Shown: positions 24,023 to 37,444 of the stretch, in pieces
How positions within the stretch are numbered: position 1 is the stretch's first letter
How the letters are laid out: every line of letters begins with the position of its first letter
Origin: Deinococcus depolymerans
Lineage (GTDB): Bacteria > Deinococcota > Deinococci > Deinococcales > Deinococcaceae
DNA: 64,000 nt
Direction of reading: 5' to 3'
Assembly (NCBI RefSeq): GCF_039522025.1
Contig: NZ_BAAADB010000003.1
Span: 196,200-260,199, forward strand
The notes under the pieces: generated by a model
What the model saw: the letters and a program-made list of their open reading frames with translations, nothing else
The model's database searches: none
What the model was told of the DNA's origin: nothing
Program-made: the position numbers and the translations under genes

Positions 24023-24934
24023 GTTCACCGGTTCAGGCTCCGTGTGGGCGGTGGGTTTGCCGGTCAGGTTGATGCCGGCGCTGGCGGCGATCACGCACAG
24101 CATGGCGATCCACTGCGCGGCGCCCAGACGTTCACCCAGGAACAGCAGGCCGCTCAGGGCGGCGATGGCCGGTTCGACGCTCATCATCACGCCGAACACG
24201 CGGGCGGGAATGGCGCGCAGCGCCCGCATCTCCAGGGTGTACGGCAGGGCGCTGGACAGCACGGCCACGCCCAGGCCGAGCAGCAGTGAGCCGGGTGCCA
24301 GCAGTTTCGGGCCGGCCTCGGCCACGCCGAAGGGCAGGGTCACGATGGCCGCCACGATCATGCCCGCCACCACGCCGGTCGTGCCGGGCACGCGCCGCCC
24401 CACCGCGCCGCCCGCCAGGATGTACAGCGCCCAGAACGCACCCGCCAGCAGCGCCAGCCCGATCCCGACCGGGGAGACGGCCTCGGCGGCGCCGCCCGTC
24501 AGCTGATGTCCCAGCGGTGAGATCAGCGCGATGCCCACCCCGGCCAGGACGACCCACGCGACGTCCAGGGCGCGGCGGGACAGCAGCAGCGACAGCGTGA
24601 GCGGCCCGATGAATTCCAGCGTCACGGCCAGCCCCAGCGGCAGGGTCCGCAGGGCTTCGTAGAACGCGAGGTTCATCAGGCCCAGCGCCGCGCCGTACGG
24701 CACGATGGCCGCCCATTCGGCCCGGCGCAGCTGCCGCAGGGCGGGGCGCAGCACCAGGGTCAGCAGGGCGGCGGCCAGGGTCACGCGGACGGTCGTGGTG
24801 CCGGCGGCACCCAGCGTCGGGAACAGCGTCTTGGCGAAGGCGGCGCCACCCTGAATGCTGAGCATGGCGAGCAGCAGCGCCGGAATGGGCGGCAGGTCCG
24901 GCCGGGGGCGGGCAGCAGAGCGGGCAGCAGTCAT
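24020..24934 (-). CDS. EamA/DMT family exporter (RhtA-like)
   Basis: 304 aa, ten predicted transmembrane segments in two EamA repeats (residues about 15-145 and 160-290). The second repeat ([59 protein letters not shown]) is closest to RhtA, the threonine/homoserine exporter. ATG 24934 is 7 bases after TCTAAT; a Met three codons upstream is possible. Exported substrate not determined by sequence. The stop lies in repeat A15. Confidence 0.88.
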   Translation of the reverse strand: MTAARSAARPRPDLPPIPALLLAMLSIQGGAAFAKTLFPTLGAAGTTTVRVTLAAALLTLVLRPALRQLRRAEWAAIVPYGAALGLMNLAFYEALRTLPLGLAVTLEFIGPLTLSLLLSRRALDVAWVVLAGVGIALISPLGHQLTGGAAEAVSPVGIGLALLAGAFWALYILAGGAVGRRVPGTTGVVAGMIVAAIVTLPFGVAEAGPKLLAPGSLLLGLGVAVLSSALPYTLEMRALRAIPARVFGVMMSVEPAIAALSGLLFLGERLGAAQWIAMLCVIAASAGINLTGKPTAHTEPEPVN

Positions 24935-24982
24935 GCCGGGCATTAGAGCACCTGCCCCTCCCCGGGCTGGCGGCGGGCGCTA

Positions 24983-25146
24983 GAGCAGTTGCCATAGAGA
25001 GGCCGTCTGCATGGCCGGGCGGACCTGTCACGCTCCGCAGGAGAGCGGGTGAAGGTTCACGGGCAGGAGGACTGGAACAGAGGCGAGGCAGAGACTGGAG
25101 GCACCGGACGTCTGTTGTTCCGACGCCTCCAGTCGGAGAACGGCTC
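24983..25146 (+). repeat. Repeat B, copy 2, free-standing
   Basis: 164 bp with inverted ends GAGCAGTTGCCAT and GGAGAACGGCTC, flanked by TA on both sides. It has an internal hairpin GGAGGC...GCCTCC near the right end. Not inside an A element, unlike the other two B copies. Bases 25147-25223 hold nothing recognisable. Confidence 0.8.
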
Positions 25147-25223
25147 TAGAACACGTTCCGTGCGCGTCTGCGCTGCGGCGCCCCCACAGGTTCGCCGCGG
25201 ATTTCCCGCAGGGCCTGCCCCCA

Positions 25224-25246
25224 CCATTCAACCGGAGTCCGTTTCA
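25224..25246 (+). repeat. Repeat A, 3' end fragment (A16)
   Basis: Only CATTCAACCGGAGTCCGTTT with its TCA remains, abutting the full copy A17. Confidence 0.65.
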
Positions 25247-25404
25247 TACGGACTCCGATTGAATGGGCTGCAAAGACCATTCAATCCGAGCGGATGCGAC
25301 TCGCAGAGCTGCCCCGCATAGTAGGAGAGAAACGGATTCCGGACGTGGAGTTGGCAGATCGGTGGTGTTCCGATCTGTCAACGAAATAAACGGAATCCGT
25401 ATCA
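25244..25404 (-). repeat. Repeat A, full copy (A17) ending in the CMD gene stop
   Basis: Reverse orientation: CATACGGACTCCGATTGAAT, GGATGCGACTCGCAGAGCTG, GGACGTGGAGTTGGCAGATC and end ACGGAATCCGTATCA. The final TCA (25402-25404) is the stop of the minus-strand CMD gene. Confidence 0.92.
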
Positions 25405-25872
25405 GTCGCGCGCCGGTCCTTCCGGTGTCCCCTTGTCCGGTGTCTGCACCTGCGGCGCGGCCTTCCGTTCGGCCAGGACGCGCCCGGCGATATTGAAGCC
25501 GTTCAGCCCGGCGGGCACCCCGGCGTAGATGGCGACCTGATGGAGTACGTCGCTCAGGTCGCGTTCGCTCACGCCACTGTTGGGGGTGGCGCGCAGGTGC
25601 CCTTCGAGTTCGCGGTCACGGCCCAGCGCCGCCAGGATGCCCAGCGTGACCATGTGCCGCTCGCGGTCGGTCAGGCCGCCGCGGCCCCACACGGCGCCCC
25701 AGGCGTACTCGGTCAGGAACCGCTGGAAGTCCGCGCCGAAGGCGTCCGGGTCGCCCGCGAAGGCGCGGTCCACGAAATCCTGCCCCATGAGTTGCGCCCG
25801 CTTCTGCTTGCCGCGCGTGAGCAGTTCGCTGTCCTGCGGGCCGGTTCCCGGAGCGTCCGTGTGGTCGTTCAT
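25402..25872 (-). CDS. Carboxymuconolactone decarboxylase (CMD) family protein
   Basis: 156 aa. Full CMD domain about residues 40-130: FQRFLTEYAWGAVWGRGGLTDRERHMVTLGILAAL and HLRATPNSGVSERDLSDVLHQVAIYAGVPAGLN. This matches PcaC-type 4-carboxymuconolactone decarboxylase, not the CXXC peroxidase (AhpD) type, as no CXXC motif is present. The beta-ketoadipate pathway partners are not in the window, so the real substrate is open. ATG 25872 follows TAGCGT by 5 bases. Confidence 0.88.
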   Translation of the reverse strand: MNDHTDAPGTGPQDSELLTRGKQKRAQLMGQDFVDRAFAGDPDAFGADFQRFLTEYAWGAVWGRGGLTDRERHMVTLGILAALGRDRELEGHLRATPNSGVSERDLSDVLHQVAIYAGVPAGLNGFNIAGRVLAERKAAPQVQTPDKGTPEGPARD

Positions 25873-25906
25873 GCTCCACGCTACCCGCTGCGGGCATGTG
25901 TGGGTG

Positions 25907-25980
25907 TCATGCGGACTCCGATTGAATGGGTGGCAAAGACCGTTCCATCCGGGCGGAGCCAGACGGCAGTCCGTCTCATA
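25907..25980 (-). repeat. Repeat A, internally deleted copy (A18)
   Basis: ATGCGGACTCCGATTGAATG at one end and AGACGGCAGTCCGTCTCA at the other, with most of the interior missing. It abuts A19 tail to head. Confidence 0.75.
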
Positions 25981-26114
25981 CGGATTCCGTCTGTTTCGTT
26001 GACAGATCGGAACGGCACCGGGTCGTCAACTCCACGTCCGGAACCCGTTTCTCTCCTACTCGCATCCGCTCGGATTGAATGGCTTACAGAGCCGTTCTAT
26101 CGGAGTCCGTGTCA
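25976..26114 (+). repeat. Repeat A copy (A19)
   Basis: CATACGGATTCCGTCTGTTTCG through CTCCACGTCCGGAACCCG to TCGGAGTCCGTGTCA. The CTCTGCGG...CAGCTCTCC box is deleted. Confidence 0.85.
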
Positions 26115-26151
26115 CCCCGTGAAGGGCAGGGGAGACGCAGGGCCGTTCCCG

Positions 26152-26189
26152 AAACAGGGCCGCCCCCCGCGGACTGGGCGGGGGGCGGC
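26152..26189 (-). terminator. Terminator of glgP
   Basis: 12-bp perfect stem GCCGCCCCCCGC / GCGGGGGGCGGC with a 7-base loop, followed on the minus strand by CCTGTTT. Located 35 bases after the glgP stop. Confidence 0.8.
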
Positions 26190-26223
26190 GTGGGGTCAGT
26201 CCGGGCGGATCAGGTCCGCTTGA

Positions 26224-28740
<2,517 letters not shown>

Positions 28741-28853
28741 ACCAGATGAGCTTACACTAAGCCCATCTTTACCGTCTAAACTCCGCCGCCGCGTGCAGCA
28801 CGCCGCGTGAGGGCTGTTGTCCAGACAGGCACGCCGCGTGGCAGCATGACCGC

Positions 28854-29339
28854 ATGCGCCCCACCGATTCCTCACCGGCCCCCGACCCGCAGGCCGCCCT
28901 GATGGCCGAAGGAGACCGCCTCGCCCGCCACCTGGCACAGACGCTGGGGGCCACCCTGCCCGACCAGCCGCGCCTGACACTGCTGGGCCGCAGCCTCGCC
29001 CTGAACCTCGTGAACGCCTTCGTGCCCACCCTGGAACACGTCACGCGGCGCGCCGGCAGTCCACTGCACGCCGCGCTGACCGTGGACGACCGGGGCCGGC
29101 CCCTGCTGCAGACCGCCACCCCGGACGGCGAGGCCGGCCCGGCCCTCAGCGCCGACGACCTGCTGCGCGACCTGCTGTTCGTGCGCGGCCACCTGCACCC
29201 CACCGTGCGCGACCACCTGCAGGCCGGCCTGGGCGGCAGCGAACACCAGGCCACCCGCGCCCTGGTCGCCTGCCTGAACAGCCGCCCCGTGCTGGACGCC
29301 ATGACCCGCGCCGTTCAGGCGCTGATGCCCCGTTCCTGA
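28854..29339 (+). CDS. Hypothetical soluble protein
   Basis: 161 aa, not recognised. Predicted helical with segments LMAEGDRLARHLAQTLGATLP and DDLLRDLLFVRGHLHPTVRDHLQAGL; no signal peptide, no cysteines outside LVACLN. Coding potential is supported by strong third-position GC and by a clean spacing to neighbours. Divergent from glgP. The hairpin at 29345-29371 may be its terminator. Confidence 0.65.
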   Translation: MRPTDSSPAPDPQAALMAEGDRLARHLAQTLGATLPDQPRLTLLGRSLALNLVNAFVPTLEHVTRRAGSPLHAALTVDDRGRPLLQTATPDGEAGPALSADDLLRDLLFVRGHLHPTVRDHLQAGLGGSEHQATRALVACLNSRPVLDAMTRAVQALMPRS

Positions 29340-29344
29340 ACCGA

Positions 29345-29371
29345 CCGCCGGCCGCTCCGGACGGCCGGTGG
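29345..29371 (+). terminator. Hairpin after the 161-aa hypothetical gene
   Basis: CCGGCCG / CGGCCGG arms around a TCCGGA centre, five bases after the stop. No T-run. Confidence 0.5.
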
Positions 29372-29378
29372 CGCGGCC

Positions 29379-29466
29379 CCGCAGAGGAGCAGAACGGGCC
29401 TCGGGCGTGGCGTTGGCAACCCGGTGGTGTTGCGGGTCGTCAACGAAACAGACGGAATCCGTTTCA
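29379..29466 (-). repeat. Repeat A, left-half copy (A20)
   Basis: GCAGAGGAGCAGAACGGGCC, GGGCGTGGCGTTGGCAACCC, ending ACAGACGGAATCCGTTTCA. The hairpin half is missing. Tandem with A21. Confidence 0.8.
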
Positions 29467-29625
29467 CACGGACTCCGATTGAACGGGCTGCAAAGCCCGC
29501 TGGGTCCGGGCGGATGCGACTCGGAGAGCTGCCCCGCAGAGCAGGAGAGAAACGCCCCTCCGGACGTGGAGTTGACAGATCGGTGGTGTTCCTACCGGTG
29601 AACGAAACAGACGGAATCCGTTTCA
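29465..29625 (-). repeat. Repeat A, full copy (A21) ending in a gene stop
   Basis: Reverse orientation, CACACGGACTCCGATTGAAC to ACGGAATCCGTTTCA. The TCA at 29623-29625 is the stop of the small membrane protein gene. Confidence 0.92.
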
Positions 29626-29904
29626 GCCGCGCTGCGGGCGGTTGCTGCTCTCCTGCGTGACCGGCGCGGGGCTCTGCAGGTGGCGGACCAGCATCACCAG
29701 CACGGCGCTGGCGTGCAGGGTCAGCAGCATCAGCAGCTCCAGGGTGGGTTTCATGACGTACCCGGCCGCCCCGACCAGCTGAAACAGGATCAGAATCAGC
29801 AGGCCGTGGGCGCGGCGCTCAGGCAGCCGCCGGTAGACGTAGGTGCCACCGACCATGCTGAACATCAGCGGCAGCAGCAATGCGTTAAGCATTTCTTGAT
29901 CCAT
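29623..29904 (-). CDS. Small membrane protein
   Basis: 93 aa with three hydrophobic segments: LLLPLMFSMVGGTYVY, LLILILFQLVGAAGYVM and LELLMLLTLHASAVLVMLV, and a polar tail (HLQSPAPVTQESSNRPQRG). Not recognised. Start at ATG 29904 with GAGG just upstream. The stop lies in repeat A21. Bases 29905-30006 carry only its promoter region and a short stretch without features. Confidence 0.7.
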   Translation of the reverse strand: MDQEMLNALLLPLMFSMVGGTYVYRRLPERRAHGLLILILFQLVGAAGYVMKPTLELLMLLTLHASAVLVMLVRHLQSPAPVTQESSNRPQRG

Positions 29905-30006
29905 ACCTCATTATGTGCCGGTCATCATGACAGCCGCATGACCGCCCCGGCCGCCCGGCCCTTCATACTCGTTTCCCACCCCGGAACTGCCTAAACAACT
30001 GCGGCC

Positions 30007-31091
<1,085 letters not shown>

Positions 31092-31095
<4 letters not shown>

Positions 31096-31892
31096 GCGGC
31101 ACCTCCCGAGCGGGCGGCCCAGCCGCGCACGGCCGCCGCCACGCCGGCCGGGTCCAGCGCCACCGTGTCCAGCACCAGCGCCCGCGCGGGCGGCAGCGTC
31201 CGCAGGAACGACTCGGCCGCCGCCGGATCGTAGTTGCGGCGCTCGGACACCACGATCTTCACCTTCGCCAGCACCTCCGCCGGGTCGAACCCCGCGCCCG
31301 GCAGGGCCGCCAGCTCATCGAGTTCCGCGGGCGTGAACACGTCCTGCACGCCCCCGAGCCGCGCGAGTTCCTCCCGTGGCGTTCCCGCCCCCCCACCCCC
31401 GACCTGATCGAAGCTGTCCGCGCGGCCCAGCAGGCGCCGCACCCGCACCGTGTCCGGCGCGCCCAGCGCCACGAACCGCCACGCCGGGAACGTCCGCGCC
31501 GCGAAACGCACCTCGTCCAGGCCGCGCAGCCCGTCGAACACCGGCGCCTCGCCCCAGTGCCGCAGGTCCGCGACCAGGCTGCCCAGCGCCTGCGCCATGC
31601 CTCCCGGGTGCGCCTCCCGGTACGCCGCCGTCAGCCGGAAGCGTTCCTCGCGGTCCCGCACCGGCCGGCCGCCCGTGGCGGGCAGGATCATCACGGCGTC
31701 CGTCACGTCCCGCCGGTCCGGCAGGACCCGCATGGCCGCGTCCGCGCCGGTCAGGGCCGCCAGGGCCGTGCTCTTGCCCACGCCGGTCACGCCGACCAGG
31801 ACGGTCAGCGGCAGGTCCGCAAGTCGCCGTTCGTGCGCGGCGGGGGGCGCGCCATCGGCACGCAGGAAGGGCAGGGAAACAGGGAGACTCAC
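31092..31892 (-). CDS. P-loop NTPase of unknown role
   Basis: 266 aa. Walker [10 protein letters not shown] at residues 34-42 and an acidic beta strand [14 protein letters not shown] that may be Walker [20 protein letters not shown] resembles nucleotide kinase folds, and the protein contains [13 protein letters not shown]. No other domain recognised. GTG 31892 follows TACGCT by 6 bases (leaderless). It leads the operon with the enolase-superfamily enzyme, which suggests a shared pathway, possibly a kinase or chaperone-like step, but nothing in the sequence fixes it. Confidence 0.75.
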
Positions 31893-32007
31893 CCTCCGAG
31901 CGTAGCTCCTGCGCGGCGCTCCGGGAAACCCGAGGTTCAGTCAAGTCCGCCCGCGCCTGTCTGCCTGATTCCGGTTGCGGCGGCGCGCAGGGCCTATCCT
32001 GGGCGGC

Positions 32008-32976
<969 letters not shown>

Positions 32977-32978
32977 CG

Positions 32979-33125
32979 CTGACTCCGGTTGAACGGCTTG
33001 CAACGCCGCCGGGTCCGAGCGGACGCTGCCGGAGCGGCGCCGCACAGGAGCAGCAACACGGATTCCGGACGTGGACTCGGCGTCCCGGTGCATGGGCGGG
33101 TTGACGAAACAGACGGACTCCGTGC
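32979..33125 (-). repeat. Repeat A copy (A22)
   Basis: CTGACTCCGGTTGAACGGCT, GGACGTGGACTCGGCGTCCC, ending ACAGACGGACTCCGTG. Somewhat degenerate; starts two bases after the cysM stop. Confidence 0.85.
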
Positions 33126-33166
33126 GCCCCCCACACTGGCCCGGCCCGCACGGCAGACGCCGGGGG

Positions 33167-33895
33167 TCAGCGGCGCTGGCCGGCCCCGCCGAACATGCCG
33201 ATCAGGTCGTCCAGGGCGCTGCCGTCGCCGTCACTGTCCAGCGCGCGGTTCAGGGTGCCCATCAGGCCGCCGGCCGGCGCGGCCTGCTGCGGGGCCGGAG
33301 CTCCCCCCAGGACGCTGCCCAGCAGGCCGCCCAGGTCGCCGCCCGTGGACGCCGGCGCGCGGCCCGTCTGCGCCTGAGACTGCGCGCCCCCGCCCAGCAG
33401 CCCACCGAGCAGCCCGCCCAGCCCGCCGGCCGCGCCGCCACCCAGCAGTCCGCCCAGGACGCTGCCGAGGTCCGCGCCGCCCGCCGGCCCCTGACCCTGC
33501 TTCTGGCGGCTCAGGTAGGCCAGGACCAGCGGGGCCAGCATGCTCATGATCTGCATGGCGACCTGCGGGTCGATCCCGGCGCGCCGGCTGACGGCCTGCG
33601 CCGCCTGCTCCTGCTGCGCGCCGAACACGTGCCCGAGGATCCGCTGCCCGTCCTGCGTGTCGGGCACCTGCCCGCCCGCGAAGGCGTCCAGGGCGCTGCC
33701 GTCGTGGCGGTCGAGCGCGCCGGCCAGGGCGTCCAGGCCGCCGGGCTGCGCGGCGTTGCGGGTCAGGGCGCCCAGCAGCAGCGGCAGCGCCGCCTGGATG
33801 GCCGCCTGGGTCTGGTCGGGGCTGGTCCCGGTCTGCCGCGCCACCGTCTGCTCTGCCTGTCCCGCGCCGCCCAGCATGTTGAAGATGTCCATCAT
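33167..33895 (-). CDS. DUF937 family protein
   Basis: 242 aa. The DUF937 core (about residues 1-130) shows DIFNMLGGAGQAEQTVARQTG, AALPLLLGALTRNAAQ and ILGHVFGAQQEQAAQAVSRRAGIDPQVAMQIMSMLAPLVLAYLSRQ. It is followed by a Gly/Leu-rich repeat tract (SVLGGLLGGGAAGGLGG...). No signal peptide. Strong ribosome site CCGGAGGAAC before two consecutive ATGs; the first is used. Function unknown. Confidence 0.85.
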   Translation of the reverse strand: MMDIFNMLGGAGQAEQTVARQTGTSPDQTQAAIQAALPLLLGALTRNAAQPGGLDALAGALDRHDGSALDAFAGGQVPDTQDGQRILGHVFGAQQEQAAQAVSRRAGIDPQVAMQIMSMLAPLVLAYLSRQKQGQGPAGGADLGSVLGGLLGGGAAGGLGGLLGGLLGGGAQSQAQTGRAPASTGGDLGGLLGSVLGGAPAPQQAAPAGGLMGTLNRALDSDGDGSALDDLIGMFGGAGQRR

Positions 33896-34033
33896 GGTGT
33901 GTTCCTCCGGTTGGTGAAGTGGGTTCAGCGTACCTCCCGGCGCGTCCCGCCCCCGCCGGGGGTGCTTCAGGAATCCCTGACGTCCGCGCCGTTCCCTCCG
34001 CCACCCGGCGTATTCCGCGTCCGTCCCCGCCCC

Positions 34034-34077
34034 TGTAGCCTGAACGCTTCCAGTTCGGCAACTGGAGGAGGGAACCT
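34034..34077 (+). promoter_or_regulatory. Promoter and hairpin leader of the ABC-2 operon
   Basis: TAGCCT -10 box (34034-34039), then a short leader with CCAGTT-CGGC-AACTGG (34048-34063) immediately followed by AGGAGG and the ATG. The stem ends at the ribosome-binding site, so folding could limit access. Unlike most genes here, this one has an untranslated leader. Confidence 0.55.
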
Positions 34078-34923
34078 ATGACCACCATGCCCGCCCCCCC
34101 CACGGGGGGCCACGTTTCACGTCTGTCCCGGCTGGCGCTGCCCTGGGCGGTGGCCCGGCTGGGCTTCCGGCGGCAGGTCGCGTACCCGCAGGCGGCCCTG
34201 TGGGGCCTGATCACCAACTCGTTCTTCGGCCTGCTGCGCGTGGCGGTGCTGCTGGCACTCTTCGGCACGCGCCCGCAGGTGGCCGGGTACACCCCGCAGG
34301 ACGCCATCACGTACACCGGCCTGACCCAGGCGTTCATCATGGCCTTCAGCCTGTTCGGCTGGTTCGACTTCATGCGCGCCGTCCACCGGGGCGAGGTGAC
34401 GGCGGACCTGCTGCGCCCCGCCAGCCTGCTGGGCTTCTGGGCCGCGCAGGACGCCGGGCGGGCCCTGGGGCAGCTGGTGCTGCGCGGCCTGCCCATGCTG
34501 CTGATCTTCCAGGTCATCTGGGGCCTGAACTGGCCGCCCGGCCCGCTCGCGTGGGCGCAGGTCGTCCTGAGCGTCCTGCTCGCCTGGGCGTGCGGGTTCC
34601 TGTTCCGCTTCCTGGTGAACTGCGCGGCGTTCTGGTCGCCGGACGCGGTGGGCTTCGGGCGCTTCGCGTGGGCGGTGCTGGGCCTGGGCTGCGGCTTCCT
34701 GATGCCCCTGGCGTTCTTCCCGGAAGGCTTTCGCGCCGTGCTGGCCTGGACGCCCTTTCCCGCCATGCTGAACACCACCGTGGAACTCTGGGTGGGCGTC
34801 ACCACGGGCGGCGCGGCGTGGGCGGCGCTGGGCACGCAACTGGGCTGGACCGTGGCGCTGCTGCTCGCCTGCCGGGTCACGCTCCGGGCGGGCCTGCGGC
34901 GGCTGGAGGTGGCCGGTGGCTGA
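34078..34923 (+). CDS. ABC-2 type exporter permease, first subunit
   Basis: 281 aa, six hydrophobic segments, e.g. YPQAALWGLITNSFFGLLRVAVLLALF and GVTTGGAAWAALGTQLGWTVALLLACRV. The conserved RGEVTADLLRPASLL patch fits the ABC-2 family DUF990/COG4587 exporters. ATG 34078 is preceded by GGAGGAGG. The end overlaps the second permease gene (GTG at 34916). Together with the ATPase at 35823 it forms a complete exporter; substrate not known. Confidence 0.88.
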   Translation: MTTMPAPPTGGHVSRLSRLALPWAVARLGFRRQVAYPQAALWGLITNSFFGLLRVAVLLALFGTRPQVAGYTPQDAITYTGLTQAFIMAFSLFGWFDFMRAVHRGEVTADLLRPASLLGFWAAQDAGRALGQLVLRGLPMLLIFQVIWGLNWPPGPLAWAQVVLSVLLAWACGFLFRFLVNCAAFWSPDAVGFGRFAWAVLGLGCGFLMPLAFFPEGFRAVLAWTPFPAMLNTTVELWVGVTTGGAAWAALGTQLGWTVALLLACRVTLRAGLRRLEVAGG

Positions 34924-35734
34924 CCTGCGGCGTCACCTGACCCTGTACCTGCGGCTGCTGGGCGCGCAGATCCGCTCGCAGGGCGCGCACCGCACCTCGT
35001 TCCTCCTCGACGCGCTGGGCAGCCTGCTGATCACCGCCGCCGAGTTCGCCGCGCTCGCCCTGGTCCTCCCACGCTTCGGCGGGCTGGGCGGCTGGACGCT
35101 GGGCGAGATCTGCCTGCTGTACGGCCTCGCGGAACTCGCGTTCGTCCTCATGGACATCCTGTTCGGGGGTTTCGACGCGCCCAACCTGTCCGCGCACGTC
35201 CGCAGCGGCTCGTTCAGCACCTTCCTGCTGCGCCCCGCCCCGCTGACCCTGCAGGTGTTCGCCTCCGACTTCGCGCTGCGCCGCCTGCCGCGCGTCCTGC
35301 TTGCCGCCGCCATCGCCGGGTACGGCCTCACGCACGCCCCCCTCGCGCCCGGCCCGGAAACGGCCGCCCTGCTGACCGCCGCCATGCTGGGCATGATCTG
35401 CTTCTTCGGCGGGCTGTTCGTCATCGGCGGCACCCTCACCTTCTGGACGGTGGACAGCGTCGAGGCCATGAACGTCCTGACCTACGGCGGCCGCACCCTG
35501 ATCAGCTACCCCATGGACATCTACTCCGCCTGGCTGCGGCGCACCTTCACGTACCTGATCCCCGCCGGGTTCCTGTCCTACCTGCCCGCCCTGCACCTGC
35601 TGGGCCGCCCCCTGCCCGACGGCCTGCCCGGCTGGGCCGCGCTGCTCGGCCCGCTGGCCGGACCGCTCGTGCTGGCCGGGGCGTTCGCGTTCTGGCGGGT
35701 CGGCGTGCGGCACTACCAGGGCACCGGGACATGA
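34916..35734 (+). CDS. ABC-2 type exporter permease, second subunit
   Basis: 272 aa, six transmembrane segments (LLITAAEFAALALVLPRF, LLTAAMLGMICFFGGLFVIGG, LIPAGFLSYLPALHLLG). It contains SGSFSTFLLRPAPLTLQVFASDFALRRL, the COG3694-like signature paired with the preceding COG4587-like subunit. GTG 34916 overlaps the preceding gene by 8 bases. Downstream, 35735-35822 holds a short direct repeat (GGGCGGTGGGCTCTGGGCGG) and the ATPase ribosome site. Confidence 0.88.
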   Translation: MADLRRHLTLYLRLLGAQIRSQGAHRTSFLLDALGSLLITAAEFAALALVLPRFGGLGGWTLGEICLLYGLAELAFVLMDILFGGFDAPNLSAHVRSGSFSTFLLRPAPLTLQVFASDFALRRLPRVLLAAAIAGYGLTHAPLAPGPETAALLTAAMLGMICFFGGLFVIGGTLTFWTVDSVEAMNVLTYGGRTLISYPMDIYSAWLRRTFTYLIPAGFLSYLPALHLLGRPLPDGLPGWAALLGPLAGPLVLAGAFAFWRVGVRHYQGTGT

Positions 35735-35822
35735 GGGCGGTGGGCTCTGGGCGGTGGGCTTCGAGGATCGACCCGACCGTCCCCGCCTTTCACGACACGC
35801 CATTCAAGAGAGGAGGCACCCC

Positions 35823-36779
35823 ATGATTCACGTCGAGCACCTGCGCAAGACCTTCACCACCCGCACCGGCCGCTTCCTGAGCGCGGGGCGGCGCACCCAC
35901 GAGGCCGTCCGGGACGTGTCCTTCCACATCCCACGCGGCGAGATCGTCGGGTACCTCGGGCCGAACGGGGCGGGCAAGAGCACCACCGTCAAGATCCTCA
36001 CCGGGCTGCTCGTACCCGACAGTGGCGCCGTCACCGTGGGCGGCCTGACCCCCTGGCAGGACCGCCGCCGCCACGTCGCGCGGCTCGGCGCGGTGTTCGG
36101 GCAGCGCACCACCCTGTGGTGGGACCTGCCGGTCATCGAGAGCCTGCGCCTGCTGCGGCACGTGTACCGCATCCCGCAAGGCCACTGGCAGGCGAACCTG
36201 GACACCTTCACCGACCTGCTCGACCTCGGGCCGTTCCTGCACACCCCCGCCCGCACCCTCTCGCTGGGCCAGCGGATGCGGGCCGACCTCGCCGCCGCGC
36301 TGCTGCACGACCCGGAACTGCTGTTCCTGGACGAACCCACCGTCGGCCTCGACGTCGTGGCGAAGGACCGCATCCGCGACTTCATCGCGCACATCAACCG
36401 CGAACGCGAGGTCACGGTACTCCTCACCACGCACGACCTCGGGGACGTCGAGCGCCTCGCGCGGCGCGTGCTGATCATCGACCACGGACAACTGCTGTTC
36501 GACGGCCGGCTGGCGCACCTGCAGGCGCAGTACGGCTCGCACCGCGAACTGCACGTGGAGTTCAGCGAACCCGTCCCCGACGCCGGGGTGCCGGGCCTGA
36601 CCCTCCTGAGCCACGAACCGGGCCGCGCCACGTACGCCTTCACGGGCGCCGCTGCGGACCCCATCGCCCGCGTCACCGCTCACGCCCCCGTCCGGGACCT
36701 GACCGTGCGCGAACCGGACATCGAGGCCACCGTCCGGCGCATCTACGAGGGCGACCTGCTGCGCGCCGCACTAACATGA
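35823..36779 (+). CDS. ABC exporter ATPase (COG4586 type)
   Basis: 318 aa. Walker A GPNGAGKST at 46-54, signature TLSLGQRMRADLAAALLHDPELLFLDEPTVGLDV and an H-loop THDLGDVERLARRVLIIDHG. A C-terminal extension (about 90 residues, HREL HVEFSEPVPD) is typical of this exporter class. ATG 35823 follows GAGAGGAGG. The preceding permeases and this ATPase share direction; the stop overlaps the next gene (ATGA). Confidence 0.92.
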   Translation: MIHVEHLRKTFTTRTGRFLSAGRRTHEAVRDVSFHIPRGEIVGYLGPNGAGKSTTVKILTGLLVPDSGAVTVGGLTPWQDRRRHVARLGAVFGQRTTLWWDLPVIESLRLLRHVYRIPQGHWQANLDTFTDLLDLGPFLHTPARTLSLGQRMRADLAAALLHDPELLFLDEPTVGLDVVAKDRIRDFIAHINREREVTVLLTTHDLGDVERLARRVLIIDHGQLLFDGRLAHLQAQYGSHRELHVEFSEPVPDAGVPGLTLLSHEPGRATYAFTGAAADPIARVTAHAPVRDLTVREPDIEATVRRIYEGDLLRAALT

Positions 36780-37444
36780 CGGGCGTGATCACTCCAGACA
36801 GGGCAGGCGCGGTGCCCGGCATGCCCCCCCCGCTCCCGCCGTCCCACTTCCGGGGCGATCCGGTTCCCGTCGCCCGCGCGCTGCTGGGGGGGACGCTGGT
36901 GCGCGTGCTGGACGGCGGGGAACGCCTGACCGGGCGGATCGTCGAGGTCGAGGCCTACGACTGCCCCCGCGATCCCGCCTGCACCGCCGGACGCTTCCAC
37001 GCGGCCCGCAGCGCCGAGATGGCCATCCCGCCCGGCACGTGGCTGTTCTGGACCGCGCACGGCCACCCGCTGCTGCAGGTCGCGTGCCGCCCGGAGGGCG
37101 TGTCCGCCAGCGTCCTGATCCGCGCCCTTGAACCGCTGGAGGGCCTGGGCCAGATGCTGAGCTTCCGGCCCGTCATCCGCGAACGCGACCTGACGAACGG
37201 CCCCGCCAAACTCGTGTACGCGCTGGGCCTGAACCCCGCGCAGATCAGCGGGCGGCCCGTGAACGCCCCGGAACTCCACCTGCTGCCGCCCCCCGCCCCC
37301 CTTCCGGACGAGATGGTGGAGGTCACCGCCCGCGTCGGCATCCGCGAGGGCCGCACCCTCCCGTGGCGCTTCACGATGCGCGGCAACCCCTGGGTGTCAC
37401 CCGCCGCGCCCAGCATGGACCTGAGCGTCACCCCGGACGGGTAG
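36776..37444 (+). CDS. 3-methyladenine DNA glycosylase (AAG/MPG family)
   Basis: 222 aa. Excises alkylated purines in base-excision repair. AAG-family features: LLGGTLVRV, the EVEAYDC strand with the conserved glutamate, [30 protein letters not shown] and [14 protein letters not shown]. The ATG at 36776 overlaps the ABC ATPase stop (ATGA). A GTG at 36785 lies 7 bases after TAACAT, an alternative leaderless start. Its 3' end overlaps that of meaB by 17 bases on the opposite strand. Confidence 0.9.
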   Translation: MTGVITPDRAGAVPGMPPPLPPSHFRGDPVPVARALLGGTLVRVLDGGERLTGRIVEVEAYDCPRDPACTAGRFHAARSAEMAIPPGTWLFWTAHGHPLLQVACRPEGVSASVLIRALEPLEGLGQMLSFRPVIRERDLTNGPAKLVYALGLNPAQISGRPVNAPELHLLPPPAPLPDEMVEVTARVGIREGRTLPWRFTMRGNPWVSPAAPSMDLSVTPDG